The notes under the pieces were generated by a model. It did not search any database and was not told where the DNA came from. It saw only the letters and a list, made by a program, of their open reading frames with translations. This document shows, one piece after another, positions 1 to 12,689 of a stretch of 64,000 nt of DNA. The position numbers were made by a program, and so were the translations under genes. Location of the stretch: assembly GCA_034440575.1 (NCBI GenBank), contig JAOTOL010001389.1, positions 399,501 to 463,500 on the forward strand, given 5' to 3'. How positions within the stretch are numbered: position 1 is the stretch's first letter; every line of letters begins with the position of its first letter. Source of the stretch: Imbricaverruca yamaguchii. Lineage: Eukaryota; Arthropoda; Thecostraca; Neoverrucidae.

Positions 1-1763
1 CTCGACGAGGAGCGGGTGGTGAAAAGAGTGCGCTTCTGCCACGTTATTTTCATCACCGGAGACTGGTCATGCGCCGTGACCAGAGATTGGTCATGGGTAC
101 CCTCGGTCAAGAAAATATGTTTTCTTTCACCTGCTGTCTCTCCGACTGACGGCCGAGCCATGGTCAACTGTGGATCTTAACTGCCACAATCCCTTGAAGC
201 ACCCTGTCGACAACGGCTACGCTGTCGGATGTCCCATTGTGATCATGTTGCGAGTGGTCTGCCATGCCGTCTCAACGCTCCAACTCTAGGGAGGTAGCGT
301 GGGGAGCATAGCTGGACATTCCGGGTAGGTCAGGGGGTCTCCAGATACCCGATGGGTTCGGACCACCATGATAACCGTCCACTTTGGTTCGCTATCCTGC
401 TAATATTCATTTGTTATTTTTTCCTATTTTAACTTAATATTTTGGACCCAGACCCCCCCCCAGTTTGACGGGAGCTCTCCAGGCTCTTTGTATAGGATCA
501 CGTGTGGAGTGAAATATCCGTGCCGGGAATGTCTAAAGATAATTGCATTGGCATTCTCACCGACTCATACGATTCATAACGAACTCAACATGTCATTGGC
601 TCACTCGATGCATCAGGAACTTTGCATGACAGACTCACGGTATCCTTCACGACATCATGCAGTCACGAAGACACAATCGATCGCGAAGCATGTAGTCTGC
701 CACGGGTGATACTGCGAAACAAGCTGCGTGAGCAAGCTTCCAGAGTTCTATCCCGGTCTCACACATGTATGTTATCACTGTCACACTGCAAGGAAGTCAC
801 GAAATAGTTACTCGTAGAGCATACTTACATTTCATACATCATTGAACAACCACATAGTGGATGAAAAATGTGCATTTATGCGTACGAAGTGGCTTATCAT
901 TTCGACGGAAGGTGAGTCGAAGCAGGGTCATTTGGCGCCAAATAAGTGGCAGAATGTGATTGTGTATGGTTGTATTTGGGAGGTCGGGTTGGTTCATGTG
1001 TAGGTTGTTCTCGGGAGTATGCATTCAAGGCACGTCATGTCATTTGCTTTGTTAGGTGTTCTGATAAATGAGCTCTGCCAACTTTTGACTATGGGTTGAA
1101 AGAGGCGGGGAAAATATCATGGAGAATAAGACACTAAGGATATCATGTGGGATGGTGAGGGGCAGAATGGCCAGGTGTAGTTGCCATGGAGATTTACCAG
1201 GACGGGAGTCAAGTCGTGGACGTGAATTATTACTATGCTGCTAACCGATGTATACATGTAATCGGAACGTAACCACGAAGCTCCAATTCCAGCCCACCGA
1301 GTACAGTCCGCCACGAGACAGGCGAAGACTGAGCCATGCACCAAACAAAGAGCACCGCGTAGAGTAAATAATTGAACACTAAAACATGACAGCAGGCACG
1401 TCATACTCTCCCTCTGCGCACCTGCGCCTGCCGCCTTCCCTCCCACCAGCTGCACGATTCGACCCCCACACGGCGTCGGGCGGAAGTGGTCGCCAGAGCG
1501 GCTCTCTGGAGCTGTTTGTGTATATATAGATGGCGCCACATGTCGTATGGTCTGGACTGGAGGTGCCAAACTGGGTCTGATCACACCCCACTGGTTGCCA
1601 CGCCGAGTAATTTGACCCACGGACATAGGCTTAGAGGGCGGTGTGGGTTGACTAGCTCACTCCCTACACATCATTCGACGGTGTTCTCTCTGACTGGAAA
1701 ACAAATCAGGATGTTCGAACGCTTCCCCCTATGAAATGTGCAGCCGAAGACTGAAGATCTGGT
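1..1763. other. Unassigned flank
   Basis: No gene, RNA or element recognised. Open frames here are short and overlap on both strands without protein-like features. A C-homopolymer lies near 455-463. Confidence 0.5.
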
Positions 1764-1830
1764 GTGGGCGGCGCCATTAGCCGTGAATGTGCATAAAGTG
1801 TGTCTGAACCAACCAATAAACAAACAAGAA
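1764..1830. repeat. Dispersed repeat, copy 1
   Basis: Shares GTGTGGGCGGCGCCAT then AGCCGTGAATGTGCATAA and an AACCA-CCAATAAA-AAACA tail with 56560-56622. Two diverged copies about 55 kb apart suggest a SINE-like family. Confidence 0.55.
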
Positions 1831-2665
1831 TGCAGATCTGGGTACAACAGGCGCCTACATGATGGGTGCCTTTTGCCGCCTGGTGCACTACAGTGCTCCT
1901 TACCAAGAACACTCTAGTGCACCATCCGATTAGTGCACCATCTGATAATTGTCATTGGCACAGCTCCGAAGAAATGATTCTCCATAATAATCGTCCCCTC
2001 ACACACAAATAATCGCCCCACACACACAAACACTTTTCCTCTCGCTCCGGTTATCAGATCGAATTAAAATTGAACTCCACTCCCTTTCCACACCTAACCA
2101 AAGCTTGCACCGATGCCACTGCGTAGTGATTTCGACATCGAACGCATCGTGTGAACCCAAGTAGGAGAAGGGGTGGGGAATAGGGGCGCATCGGCTATAC
2201 CGATCATGCAGCGCGGTGCCCAGAAGCACCAATGGCGCATTATCAGAAAATACTCGTTCGACGTGACACACGCATGCATTACATTTCACACTATTCTGTA
2301 TGTGCTTCGTCCAATATAGCAAATCAATATTATCGAAAGTCGATATGAAAATATGTGTATGGTTGCGAAAATGCAAGTCTGGAATTCCTCATTACATTTG
2401 CCAACGTGTGCAGAGTACAAGGACAATAACAATCGCAAGACAAACATCTGCAACAGCTAACAGGACAAAAATGAATTATTTCACCAGTATATTTAGAACG
2501 CAAATGATCTGTAGACAATACACAATTATGTAGACAGTAATTATTTTCTCCTCAGACGGCCAAGCGCTCAGTTGAATAATTTGTTTTCCAGTGTGCAACA
2601 AATTGGTTGCGTACGCAGGGGAATAATGGAAAGTACGTATCCCCATGCATATACATGCATACATA
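1831..2665. other. Unassigned sequence
   Basis: Nothing recognisable before the CA microsatellite; short open frames overlap on both strands. Confidence 0.4.
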
Positions 2666-2668
2666 CAT

Positions 2669-2836
<168 letters not shown>

Positions 2837-3079
2837 GAGTCACGACGTAGCAATCTTCAGTGAATCACGGACGACATGCTAGCTGGGAGCGGTACATCCC
2901 CTCCTTAATATATAGCTCTAAACTATCCTATAGTAGTCATTAATAGTCACTTAATGGTAATGATTTTCCTTAATGGTGATTTATGAAGGAGGAGGATGCA
3001 GCATTCCTATCTAAAATATGGTACGTGATTTAGTGGAGATGGCGTTATTGCAGAGCACCTTCTTACAGAAGGTGCGCAC

Positions 3080-3275
3080 AATGGCAGCAGAGCGGGAGCT
3101 GGCGAGCCGAGCTTGGTGCCCAGGATATGGCAGCAGAGCGGGAGCTGGTGAGCCGAGGTGGGTGCCGAGGATATGGCAGCAGAGCGGGAGCTGGTGAGCC
3201 GAGCTGGGTGCCGATGATATGGCAGCAGAGCGGGAGCTGGTGAGCCAGGCTGGGTGACGAGGATATGGCAGCCGC
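3080..3275. repeat. 46-bp tandem repeat
   Basis: Four to five copies; the marker ATATGGCAGC recurs at 3125, 3171, 3217 and 3263. Confidence 0.9.
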
Positions 3276-3517
3276 GCCGGCTCGATGTTATCGGCCTGGT
3301 AATGGGGTAATGACGAGCTGGAGCTCCCCAGCGGCCGCCGCGCAGCCTATGATCACGGTTGGGATTGTTCAGCCGCCGGCCGCCCATCTGGTGCCGTCGG
3401 TAAACCGAGCCAGATCGAGCACGCTCCAGCCCACGCGAGCAGCCGACGTGTGTCTGGGGCGGAGAGGTCATCTGCCAGCCTCCTGACCCGGCCTGTCGTC
3501 ACCTAACCAATCGACTG

Positions 3518-3985
3518 GAGCCGACTGGAGACGACTGGAGCCAACTGGAGCCAACTTGAGTTAACTGGAGTCAACTAGAGCCAACGGCAGCCAACCAGCC
3601 GACGGAGCCGACTGGAGCCGACTGGAGCCAACTGGAGCTGACTGGAGCCGACTGGAGCCAACTGGAGCAACTGGAGCCAATTGGAGCTAACTGCAGTGAA
3701 CAGCATCCGACAGCTGCCAACAGCTGCCAACGGCAGCCAACTGCGGCCAACTACACTCAACTGCGGCCAACTGCAGAAAACTGCACCCAAATGCAACCAA
3801 CTTCACCGAATTGCAGCAAACTGCAGCCAACAGCAGCCGCCTGCAGGTAACTGGAGCCAACTGGAGTTAACTGAAGCCAACTGAAGCCAACTGGAACCAA
3901 CTGCAACCAACTGCAGCCAACTGTAGTCAGCTGCAATCGACTGCAGCCAACTGCAGCCAAATGCAGCCAACTGCAGTCGGCTGCA
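3518..3985. repeat. Degenerate 10-12 bp tandem repeat
   Basis: Long run of CCAACTGGAG and CCAACTGCAG variants. It produces open frames on both strands that read as biased Gln/Leu-rich peptides; these are not genes. Confidence 0.9.
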
Positions 3986-4110
3986 GCTGCTGGTGTCTGG
4001 TTCCTCGGCGCATGCGGTCTCTACCCTTCACCAGCATGGAAAACCTGATCCCGTCTCCTCGTACCCCTCCCTGTCTGGGCTAGCGCAGTATCATTTTTGC
4101 CATAATTTCA

Positions 4111-4377
4111 GAAAGCCAGAGCCAGAAATTAGAAGTAACCCAAAATAGCTGCATCAGAGCAGCCACAGATGCCCTCCGCACCACACCGATAGCCAGTCTT
4201 CTAGTGGACTCAAACATGCCCCCACTCCACTTTAGGACACAACAGCTGTGCCGCTACCACATCAAAATCAAATCCATTAAAAATCATCCAGCACAGCTCT
4301 GCTTTACGCCTGACAGATACGACAAGAGCCGATTTGGGCGCAAACTTCCACCAATATATACCATATATACCATATAA
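4111..4377 (+). pseudogene. C-terminal fragment of a non-LTR retrotransposon reverse transcriptase
   Basis: Open frame of 88 codons ending in TAA, with no ATG at its start. It reads VTQNSCIRAATDALRTTPIA then SLLVDSNMPPLHFRTQQLCR. This is the connector downstream of the reverse transcriptase domain in Jockey/R1/I-type non-LTR elements (a C-R-A-T-GA-RTTP-L-VE-PPL-RR pattern). The palm motifs and any endonuclease are absent, so it is a remnant. The clade is not resolved. Confidence 0.6.
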
Positions 4378-7300
4378 ACTTCCACCATTTCACAATCTCT
4401 GAGACTGATACCGTCCGTTGGAGCGACGTAGGCTGGCCTCAGTGTACACATCTCGAATTCAGCACCGTCTCGCTCCTTCCAGGAGGCCTCTGCTGGCTCG
4501 CTCTTGTACTGGATCCGCAACGGCCTGCACCAGCAGGTTGAAGACGCCGTGGGATGGTCTAGATTCAAGTACCACCCGCCGTCAGTTGCAAAGGCACCAG
4601 AGTGGTACAGGACAGATTTTGTTTTGCAGTTTCATCGGCGTAGCCCATCTGTTTGTATACAGATTGTCCTGTAGCTCCGTTAAATTTCCATTTGTCGTGA
4701 AGCAGGGCCGAAGTGTAGGTGCGGGATGACGTCGACGGCTGGTCGGCAGGTCAAGCTGAGTCGATACGGGCGACAAACAGCAGACATGCCACCAGCTACT
4801 GCGTCGTATGACCCAGGAGAGCCTGCATGACTCACCTCAGATGACGTCTCGGTGAATTACATGCTGCTGACTGTCGGATAGGACTCTACCTTGGCTCAAT
4901 GCACCTTTCCATAGGCGGGGGGGGATGTCTGTCTTCACCGCATCATACGTCACTGGGCGGACCATACGGCAGTCGTGTGCACAGACATGTCAGCTGACAC
5001 ACACATTGTCAGCGCACGGTCTCCTGACACGCACTCAGATTGGCTCACTTTTGGGATTTTGAGAGCCCGGTGAATCTTGCTGGACCGATTCGGTGATCCC
5101 TCGCTTGTCGAAGGACGAAAGCCGCATCCTTCATGTCCTCAGCACGAGCACTTTGCCTGACAGTCTCCACGAGCTGGAGATAAATGTGCTATTGAGCAAC
5201 TCTTGATGACGCCCAACGCTGAGAACGGGCCGCTGAGCTGATCATAGATTCTAGCTGGTCGCCGTCCACGGCCTCGTCATCAAGGCGGATCTTGGCTTCA
5301 TCATCTCCCACGACGTGGTCACCACGCTTCAGGGACACGGAGAACACCTCGTCTCCCGAAAGATAAGCCGCAAACTGACATCTGAATTTATCCCGGACTC
5401 GCTTACATTTATCCAACTTTCTTTTAAGTTATTGGCGATCAAGTCGGTCTCCTTTTTCGTGTCTACAATTGACGACTCATTCGGGAGATTGCCCTGTATT
5501 ATTTTCTTCACGACCAACTGCAAACTCTGCGTAAACACATGAACATAATAGCTTCCACCCCCAAACGCGCTTCCACTGGTTAATAAGTCCAGTAATTCCT
5601 CTCTTCTGACACGCATCTCAATGTTCACTGTACGCAAAATCCAACCACACCAACCCGACCCTTACAGGAAAGAACAGCTCCCCTGCCGTGGGAAGCGCAG
5701 TACGTGACTTATCTCGACTCTGTCGCCTCGTCAGTCGGGGGAGATTTTTGGCATAGCGACCGCTGGATCAAGTTACTCGATCAAACCACCACGCCAGCCG
5801 GCGCGCCGCGGCGTACGGTTCTGGCTGCCCCGTGCCGCCCGGGCTGCCCCGTGCCGCCCAGGCTGGCCACCACACCGTATCGCGTACCGCGACCTGTCGG
5901 GACACAGTTGATCACTATCGGTGTTGGAGCAACCAAGCACAGCTGAAACTTACGGTGCATATAGTCAAAGGATGGCTGATTTTATTGGGACTGGTCTCTG
6001 ATTGTGCGCCGTTGTACGTTTTTAAAACCTTATTCGAACTTGGATGCATTACAAAATTAACGTCTGTTGTAATGACTTATTGTTTGATAAAAATTGCATA
6101 TTGTGAATCGTTCTATACCTTTTTGAATTGCCTAGCGCATTGTTAATCAGCTATCAGTTCATAGATTACTTGCCCAGGTTTTTAGAATGCAGCTTACCTT
6201 TTTCAGTCGGCAAACTCCGACAACATGTGAATATTTTTTTCCACACGTAATGTTGTCCATGTTCATGGACTTGTTACTATATCAAATTTCATGAACATTT
6301 CCATAACAACCGAGATCCGGTATGTTTCAAGCATTTGCTGATGCAATGGTGCCATAAGCATGGCATGAAAAATAGCAGAGAAATGCATTTCTGGCCATTT
6401 TTCATGAGTTGTCACACTGCGCTGTCATGCTATTTCTTGGGGAACATCTTCTCCATGATAGTCAACCATGCAGATTCTGCAACAGAATCTGTTTGGGAAG
6501 CTGAATTTCTGCTTTGTTCACGATAGCAGCTTGTGTGTGGTCAGGATGGTGGCGTTACATCGGAATGGTGGCAGAAGCTGCCGGTATGCATTGCACCAGA
6601 TAATTGAATTCAGTTGCATGTGCTCATATCCTATGTATCCTATAAACATGCTTGCCCTTCTGTCTCAGTGGTTGGCGTCATTTATTGAAACGCACTTGCT
6701 CGTAGCCAGCTGCCTAGAAACTTGCCGCAATAACCTCACTTCATCTTTCTTAACTTTGCATGTGACCCTCTTTGAATTGATGTACTTCAAACTTGTTCGT
6801 CTACTTTATGCTCCACTATTCATATGGTCATTTGGTAACGATCCAGCTCGTTCCCTGTTTTCTGGAAAATAACGCATGTGGTTTTCGTGTCATATCCCCC
6901 ACCCCCATGCCCCCATGATGGGGGATATTTTACCTTCATTTTCTTCCGCGGATAGTGAAGAAAAAACTGTGCGTTGCAGCGCGTCGAAATTTGACATGCG
7001 TTTCCCCGCATCAATTTGATGCACGATGTGTTGAAATCTTTAGGTCAGGTTATCTACGGACACAACGTTAGTCAATGTCAAGTGAGGTCACCTCCAAAAG
7101 CATTCAGCCAGCCATCACGCTTTGCTGATAGAAACATTTGCATGCAACTATCACCATTTGTTTACTTCTAGGGATGCAAGGAAATGCCAAAGAGTGATTT
7201 TGAATTTCTTTCGTTGTTGATGGCATTTGTTTTATATATTTGTTTGTTATGGTCAAACTCGAAAATTTTGGTTACAGTAAGTACCTTTTATCAGGCTAAG

Positions 7301-8410
7301 TTGACTTCAAATAACGTTTCCGTGTGCGCTCCACCAATTATACAAATAATATGGAGAAAATATAAACTGAGCATTTTGCAAAGTTGCAAGCAATAAAATG
7401 TTGCTTTCGGGTGGGCAAACTTCTTGGGCCATGGTCGAATTCTCCTTCATTTTCTCATTCCAATTAAATTTCGTTTTCAAAATCTTTATCAAAATTCCCC
7501 TCCCACTCCCCCCCCCCCCCAGGGCCAAAACATGACGTCGGTCGTGATCCCTTAGAGCCTCCTAGTGACGTCGCTTTTTGAGAACATAACATTTTGAGGG
7601 TGCTTTCGGGCCATACTCGTCGGGGGCGTTCTGATGACACCACTTTCGTTTTCGTGCAACGCTCGGTTTGGAGATTAGAATGGGGCATAAAATGACACAC
7701 TCCCCTGAGATGAGGTGTGAAGATCTGACCGGAAAGACCGGGAAGGCTGATTATTCTTTTGGAGGGGCCGGTGGGCATGTCACTCAGCGTTGTGCCAATT
7801 TCGACTTGCCATTTTGCAATACACTGTGGGAACTGGGAGGTGCACAGTGAGTCGCATCGGATACACATTGCAACTCATTGGATTTCTCCCCGTCATGCTG
7901 CCGCCGCCCGCAGTGTTGACAATGAGAAAATGATCATGTGCAACTGCATCTGATCCACTACAAGTCCCGTGCATGTAGACTCACCGGCGTTAATTGCCAG
8001 CTGTAGCTGCGGGCCGCGTAGATCATCCATCACCACCTGAATCACTGATCAGCTGTACTTCCCAGCGCTGAAAACTTCGCTTCATTACTACAGCGTCATG
8101 CTTCCATTATCTTATTCGCACGTGCTGGTGCTCAGCCGCGAAAGCGTCTGTCACAGTCAGCAGCTTCTCACACAGCGCGAGCGGCGCCTCTATAGCGCCG
8201 ACCAGTGTAACCTGATGGGTACGAGTCTTGGGAGTGGAAACCTATTGTGTTGCTGGTCACATTGCCGCCACCATTTCACGGTAACCATGGTTATGTGTGC
8301 CGAGCAGGTCAGCCTGACAGACCGTCAGCGAAGGACAGGGGGGGGGGGGCATGGAAACTTACTGGGAACAAGCAGGAGTAAGAGGCAGTAGAGTCGGAGG
8401 GTAAGAGATT
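4378..8410. other. Unassigned flank between RT remnant and GA tract
   Basis: Apart from the possible remnant at 5189-5637, I see no supported gene. An imperfect inverted repeat of ATCCCCCA lies at about 6893-6930, and C or G homopolymers at about 7508-7521 and 8338-8348. Confidence 0.4.
5189..5637 (-). pseudogene. Possible frameshifted coding remnant, unknown family
   Basis: Two overlapping minus-strand frames, 5637-5329 and 5416-5189, have protein-like, acidic composition without repeats (SLQLVVKKIIQGNLPNESSI in the first, VFSVSLKRGDHVVGDDEAKI in the second). One frameshift near 5400 would join them. I recognise no domain and see no start context or splice sites that settle it. Confidence 0.18.
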
Positions 8411-8479
8411 AAGAAAATGGGAGGGGTTGGAGTAAGAGAGAAGTGCAGACACCCAAAGGGAAAGAGGGAGAGAACTAGA

Positions 8480-8697
8480 GCGACAGGTAGAGAACGACAT
8501 GAATGGAGAGCAGTAAAGATAGAGAGAGAGAAAGAGAGCGAGAGAGATAGAGATAGAGAAAGAGATAGAGAGAGAGGGGAGAGAGAGGGAGAGAGAAAGA
8601 GAGAGAGAGAGAGAAAGGGAGAGAAGGGGAAAGGGAGAGGGGAGAGAGAGAGGAAGAGAGAGAGGGAGAGAGATAGATAGAATGAGATAGAGCGAGC

Positions 8698-8730
<33 letters not shown>

Positions 8731-8765
8731 CGAGAGAGAGAGAGCGAGAGAGAGTGAGAGAGAAA
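8480..8765. repeat. GA-rich simple-sequence tract
   Basis: Purine tract of GAGA with scattered interruptions; the plus frame reads mostly Arg-Glu and the minus frame mostly Leu-Ser. Low complexity. Confidence 0.95.
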
Positions 8766-8799
8766 GTTGGAAGAGCAGTTGGAAAGGGAGAGAAAGGGT

Positions 8800-8882
8800 G
8801 AATCAGTCATTCAGTCAGTCAGTCAGTCAGCCAGTCAGTCGGTAGGGCATTCAGCGAGTGGTCAGGCTGTTCAGTCAGTCAG
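8800..8882. repeat. (CAGT)n microsatellite
   Basis: Repeated CAGT tetranucleotide with interruptions, following the GA tract. Confidence 0.85.
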
Positions 8883-8911
8883 GCAGATGGTCAACCATAA
8901 GTAGATGACAG

Positions 8912-9262
8912 ATGACAAACAAAAATGAAGGGGTACTCTCCGACATCTGGGCTGATACGATGAACAACAGAAATCTGCAAATCTTGAACTCCAACAACAC
9001 TCTCAAGTGCGTTCGGCTGTGTTCCGCTCCATCGACTTCACAAATACCGCAGAGCAAGGCATTTTCTGACGTGCTAAGTGGGGATGCAATTCCCTCGCAT
9101 TCACCCAAGTTGTCTTCCACCCCTCAGATTTTCTTCCCACTTACGAATGTTCTAAACGGCAGGAGCTTCAGCGATGAACTTCTAGTACAATCGGTTTGGC
9201 TTCCCACCTCGGATACCTTATTTACCAAAAAGGGCATGGCTGCCCTTTACCCTTGGCCATGA
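8912..9262 (+). CDS. Unassigned 116-codon ORF
   Basis: Plus-strand frame from ATG to TGA downstream of a GA/CAGT-rich tract. It is not repeat-derived, and composition is Ser/Thr/Leu-rich (for example SDVLSGDAIPSHSPKLSSTP). No domain, signal peptide or splice partner recognised. An 81-codon frame is open on the other strand over part of it, which weakens the case. Confidence 0.15.
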   Translation: MTNKNEGVLSDIWADTMNNRNLQILNSNNTLKCVRLCSAPSTSQIPQSKAFSDVLSGDAIPSHSPKLSSTPQIFFPLTNVLNGRSFSDELLVQSVWLPTSDTLFTKKGMAALYPWP

Positions 9263-9775
9263 CTTACAAGCATCATAAAACTCTTGTCGTTCTGGTCATA
9301 AATCTGGTGAAATTTCTTGGGTTTTCCCTCTACCTCCTCCCGCCCCACTTAAAATGACATTGAAAAAGATACTTCGACAGAGTGTACTCGGCATTTATTT
9401 CAGCATATCGTAAGCGACTTTGGAGCATGCATTTTGACTACAGTCCAGCCAATGTCATCAGAATCGCAACCTTCTCGTGTGAACTTCAGTCCAAAACGGA
9501 TACACCACTATGTAACTGTGATTGGGGCCCAAACTTGGTTAGGGACTTCAATGCACTATTCCGGATTGTCACAATCAGCCTCATTTATTTGTTTGTTTTT
9601 GTTGAAATGTGCGCATTTCTGTCGATAATTAGCGACAATAGCGTCCTGTCAGCTATAACAAAATAGCTGATCCAGTAATATCAGTGTAGTGGACAAGCAT
9701 CCCTCGAAGACAACAATTATTTAACAGTGAAGGGCAGCTAACGTAGCTGGCAGATAAACTAAGCGTGCGCGCCCG

Positions 9776-10672
9776 GTGTGTGCAGAAGTGTGTGCGGCTG
9801 GTGTGTGCGGAACTGTGCGGAAGTGTGTGCGGAAGTGTGTGCGGCCGGTGTGTGCGGAAGTGTCCGGAAGTGTGTGCGGAAGTGTGTGCGGCTGGTGTGT
9901 GCGGAAGTGTGCGTGGCTGGTGTGTGCGGAAGTGTGCGTGGCTGGTGTGTGCGGAAGTGTGTGCGGCTGGTGTGTGCGGAAGTGTGCGTGGCTGGTGTGT
10001 GCGGAAGTGTGTGCTTGGCCGGTGTATGAAGAAGTGTGTGGGGCTGGTGTGTGCGGCTGGTGTGTGCGGCTGGTGTGTGCGGAAGTGTGCGTGGCTGGTG
10101 TGTGCGGAAGTGTGTGCGTGGCCGGTGTATGAGGAAGTGTGTGGGGCTGGTGTGTGCGGAAGTGTGGGCGGCTGGTGTGTGCGGAAGTGTGCGTGGCTGG
10201 CGTGTGCGGAAGTGTGTGCGGCTGGTGTGTGCGGAAGTGTGTGCGGCTGGTGTGTGCGGAAGTGTGTGCGGCTGGTGTGTGCGGAAGTGTGTGTGGCTGG
10301 TGTGTGCGGAAGTGTGTGCGGCTGGTGTGTGCGGAAGTGTGCGTGGCTGGTGTGTGCGGAAGTGTGTGCGGCTGGTGTGTGCAGAAGTGTGTGCGGCTGG
10401 TGTGTGCGGAAGTATGTGCGGCCGGTGTGGGCGGAAGTGTGCGTGGCTGGTGTGTGCGGAAGTGTGCGTGGCTGGTGTGTGCGGAAGTGTGTGCGGCTGG
10501 TGTGGGCGGAAGTGTGTGCGGCTGGTGTGTGCGGAAGTGTGTGCGGCTGGCGCGTGCGGAAGTGTGTGCGGCTGGTGTGGGCGGAAGTGTGTGCGGCTGG
10601 TGTGGGCGGAAGTGTGTGCGGCTGGCGCGTGCGGAAGTGTGTGCGGCTGGTGTGTGCGGAAGTGTGTGCAGT
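9776..10672. repeat. 25-bp minisatellite, about 36 copies
   Basis: The unit starts AGTGTGTGCGGCTGGTGTGT and ends GCGGA. Because 25 is not a multiple of three and the unit lacks stops in most phases, all frames stay open, giving false ORFs up to 376 codons on the minus strand (His/Thr-rich) and 304 on the plus strand (Cys/Val-rich). Confidence 0.97.
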
Positions 10673-12415
10673 ACTGTGACCGGCACGTGACATGGTTGCA
10701 GCCACAGTGGGCCCCTTATCTGGTGCGAGTGGCCGTCATTCAGCCTGCAGTGCTGCAGTGACACGAGGTGGTGGTATGGCTCCCGGTCGCTGCACCTCAG
10801 ACTGTAGTTGGCCACGACCTGCCGCGTGCCCAGGCAGAAGTGAACGCGCAAAGGTTAGAGGACAGTGGAGCAATGTAACCTCATTTGGCTTTGTTGATAT
10901 TGCTCTTAAATATTTGGACCAAATCCATGATTCAAGCACACAGACTTGCTTCGAAAAAAACGTAGCGTTTTTGCGATACAAATGCGAGTGTTGGAAGCTC
11001 ATTCCTGAAGGCCCTTCACTCCTCCCACTTTTCCAGCCCACACTGCAATTTGGTTATTGGAGAGGGTGAAGCCTAGGGGGTGATGCTAATCGGGGGTGTT
11101 GGCAACAACGGCATATCTGAGCGACCGCAACCGGCCCACTCGGCCCGATTCGCCCCAGCCAACCGGACTTACTTGAAACCTTGATATATTTTTTGTTCTT
11201 CAGTATCCTAAGTCTGAATTCCTTCCCTCTGGATTATACTTCGTTTTTGACAAGCTTCACCGCAAAACTGCTTTTGAAGTTTGCGCATGTTTTGGGCCAA
11301 AAGAAGGTTGTATGGCGGAACTAATTCGGTGTCGCTCCAGGCGGTGCGAACTAAGGCTCAGCCAGCCAGCTGCTAGTCACGCGGTCATGTAGTGACGTCA
11401 CGTGATCTGCGCGTCCCGACGCGGGGCGACCGCCATATTCGGCTCGAGAGAAGACGCCGAACTGAATATATGCGATTCCGACTGGACGGGAAGGCTGTAG
11501 GTGCATAATGAGCGGTGACAGCGCGGCACCGACGCTAAACCAGCAGTTCACATGTCAATCTGATATAAATACAATATATTCAAAGATGAATTTAATTTCC
11601 GTTTGATTTCAGCCAATTTAAACTCAATTGGATTTGTTGTCAATGCACAAGTGCCGAAATATGCGATGCAATTTTCACAAAAGGATTGTTCAACCGAAGT
11701 TTGATCCTAAGTATGGAACGGCTGTGATGAATTGCCGAGTTAGTTTTATTAATTTCACAAATTCCTGCACGTCCGCGACAATGTCCGCAATACGTTTTGT
11801 GAGTTGACAGATTGCCCAAGAAGCTGGCGGCCCATCCACAAGGCTTTTTCTCGCGGTATGGTACCCGATAGGAGACAGCATAACCCGACTTTTGGCATTC
11901 TTCGCGCGACGACCCGAATAACGCCTAATGCTGCACTCTAATGATCAATACACGGAAGGAATGCATTATAAAGAGCTTGCATCTCATTCGGGAGGTTCCT
12001 GACATTTCCATCCCATCAGAGATTAAGCGAGACGTTCCAGTTAGTCTTCCAAAAGTACTTACTTGATCCTTCACCGGTATTCGGAATGCATTGTCATCAG
12101 GCGAGCTGGACTGTAGGATAAGCACATAAAAGTTTGCAAACGCTATGAAAATATGTGCGCATAAAGAAGTTGCACGATAGCGTTTGAATGAATGTTCACT
12201 TCACTTGGTGATAAACAAATCCTGCGTATCGTCCGTTGCATATCCCTCGCATTGCTACATGAAGCAATCTGTCTCCGCGTACTTAGTGGGCACACCTGTC
12301 CACCTCCTCATACTGATCACCGAGTGTTACGCTTTAGCTGGGGTTCAGGAACACACCTCAAGTTTCCAACAAGCCAACACATCAGCCTTTCCTCCGTTTC
12401 TGTCAGGTCCCCATC
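10673..12415. other. Unassigned Bok upstream flank
   Basis: No gene recognised. A possible regulatory cluster at 11393-11440 is listed separately. Confidence 0.4.
11393..11440. promoter_or_regulatory. Possible CRE/E-box and YY1-like site cluster
   Basis: TGACGTCACGTGA (a CRE palindrome overlapping an E-box CACGTG) at 11393-11405 is followed by CGACCGCCATATTCGG at about 11427-11442, resembling a YY1/Pho site. It lies 2 kb upstream of the Bok start. Motif matches only. Confidence 0.25.
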
Positions 12416-12423
12416 CACCACCG

Positions 12424-12656
12424 CAGAGGCGCAGCCAAAGAAAGTCAGTGCCCCCTCCCCCTCCTACTAACCAAAAATACCACAGGTTAAGGGAAAAATT
12501 GAGATTTTCACCAAACAAAATGAAAAAAAATTAGTTGCCGAAAGTCGTAGTTGTTTAGTTGCCGAAAGTAGTAGTAGAAAGTCGCCCCAAAACCGTCACG
12601 ATCATGACATTTTGGGGGTCGGGGCCTCCCTGAAAAAAATCCTGGCTACGCCACTG
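12424..12656. mobile_element. Short hAT-like MITE (about 233 bp)
   Basis: Left end CAGAGGCGCAGCCAAAG and right end CCTGGCTACGCCACTG are imperfect inverted repeats of the CAGTGGCGTAGCCAGG type that I associate with hAT-like non-autonomous elements. Flanking 8-bp sequences are CACCACCG (12416-12423) and CACCGGCG (12657-12664), 6 of 8 identical, consistent with an old target-site duplication. There is no coding capacity. It lies about 750 bp upstream of the Bok start codon. Confidence 0.55.
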
Positions 12657-12689
12657 CACCGGCGTCACTGTCGGTACAGCCGACTCCAC

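Noticed and set aside
8417..8810. Arg/Glu-rich and Ser/Leu-rich ORFs of 87 and 111 codons
   Set aside because: GA simple-sequence tract.
9653..10851. Minus-strand ORFs of 350 and 376 codons rich in His-Thr, and plus-strand ORFs of 304, 241 and 183 codons rich in Cys-Val-Gly
   Set aside because: All arise from a 25-bp tandem repeat open in every frame; the readings are interchangeable and have no unique start or end.
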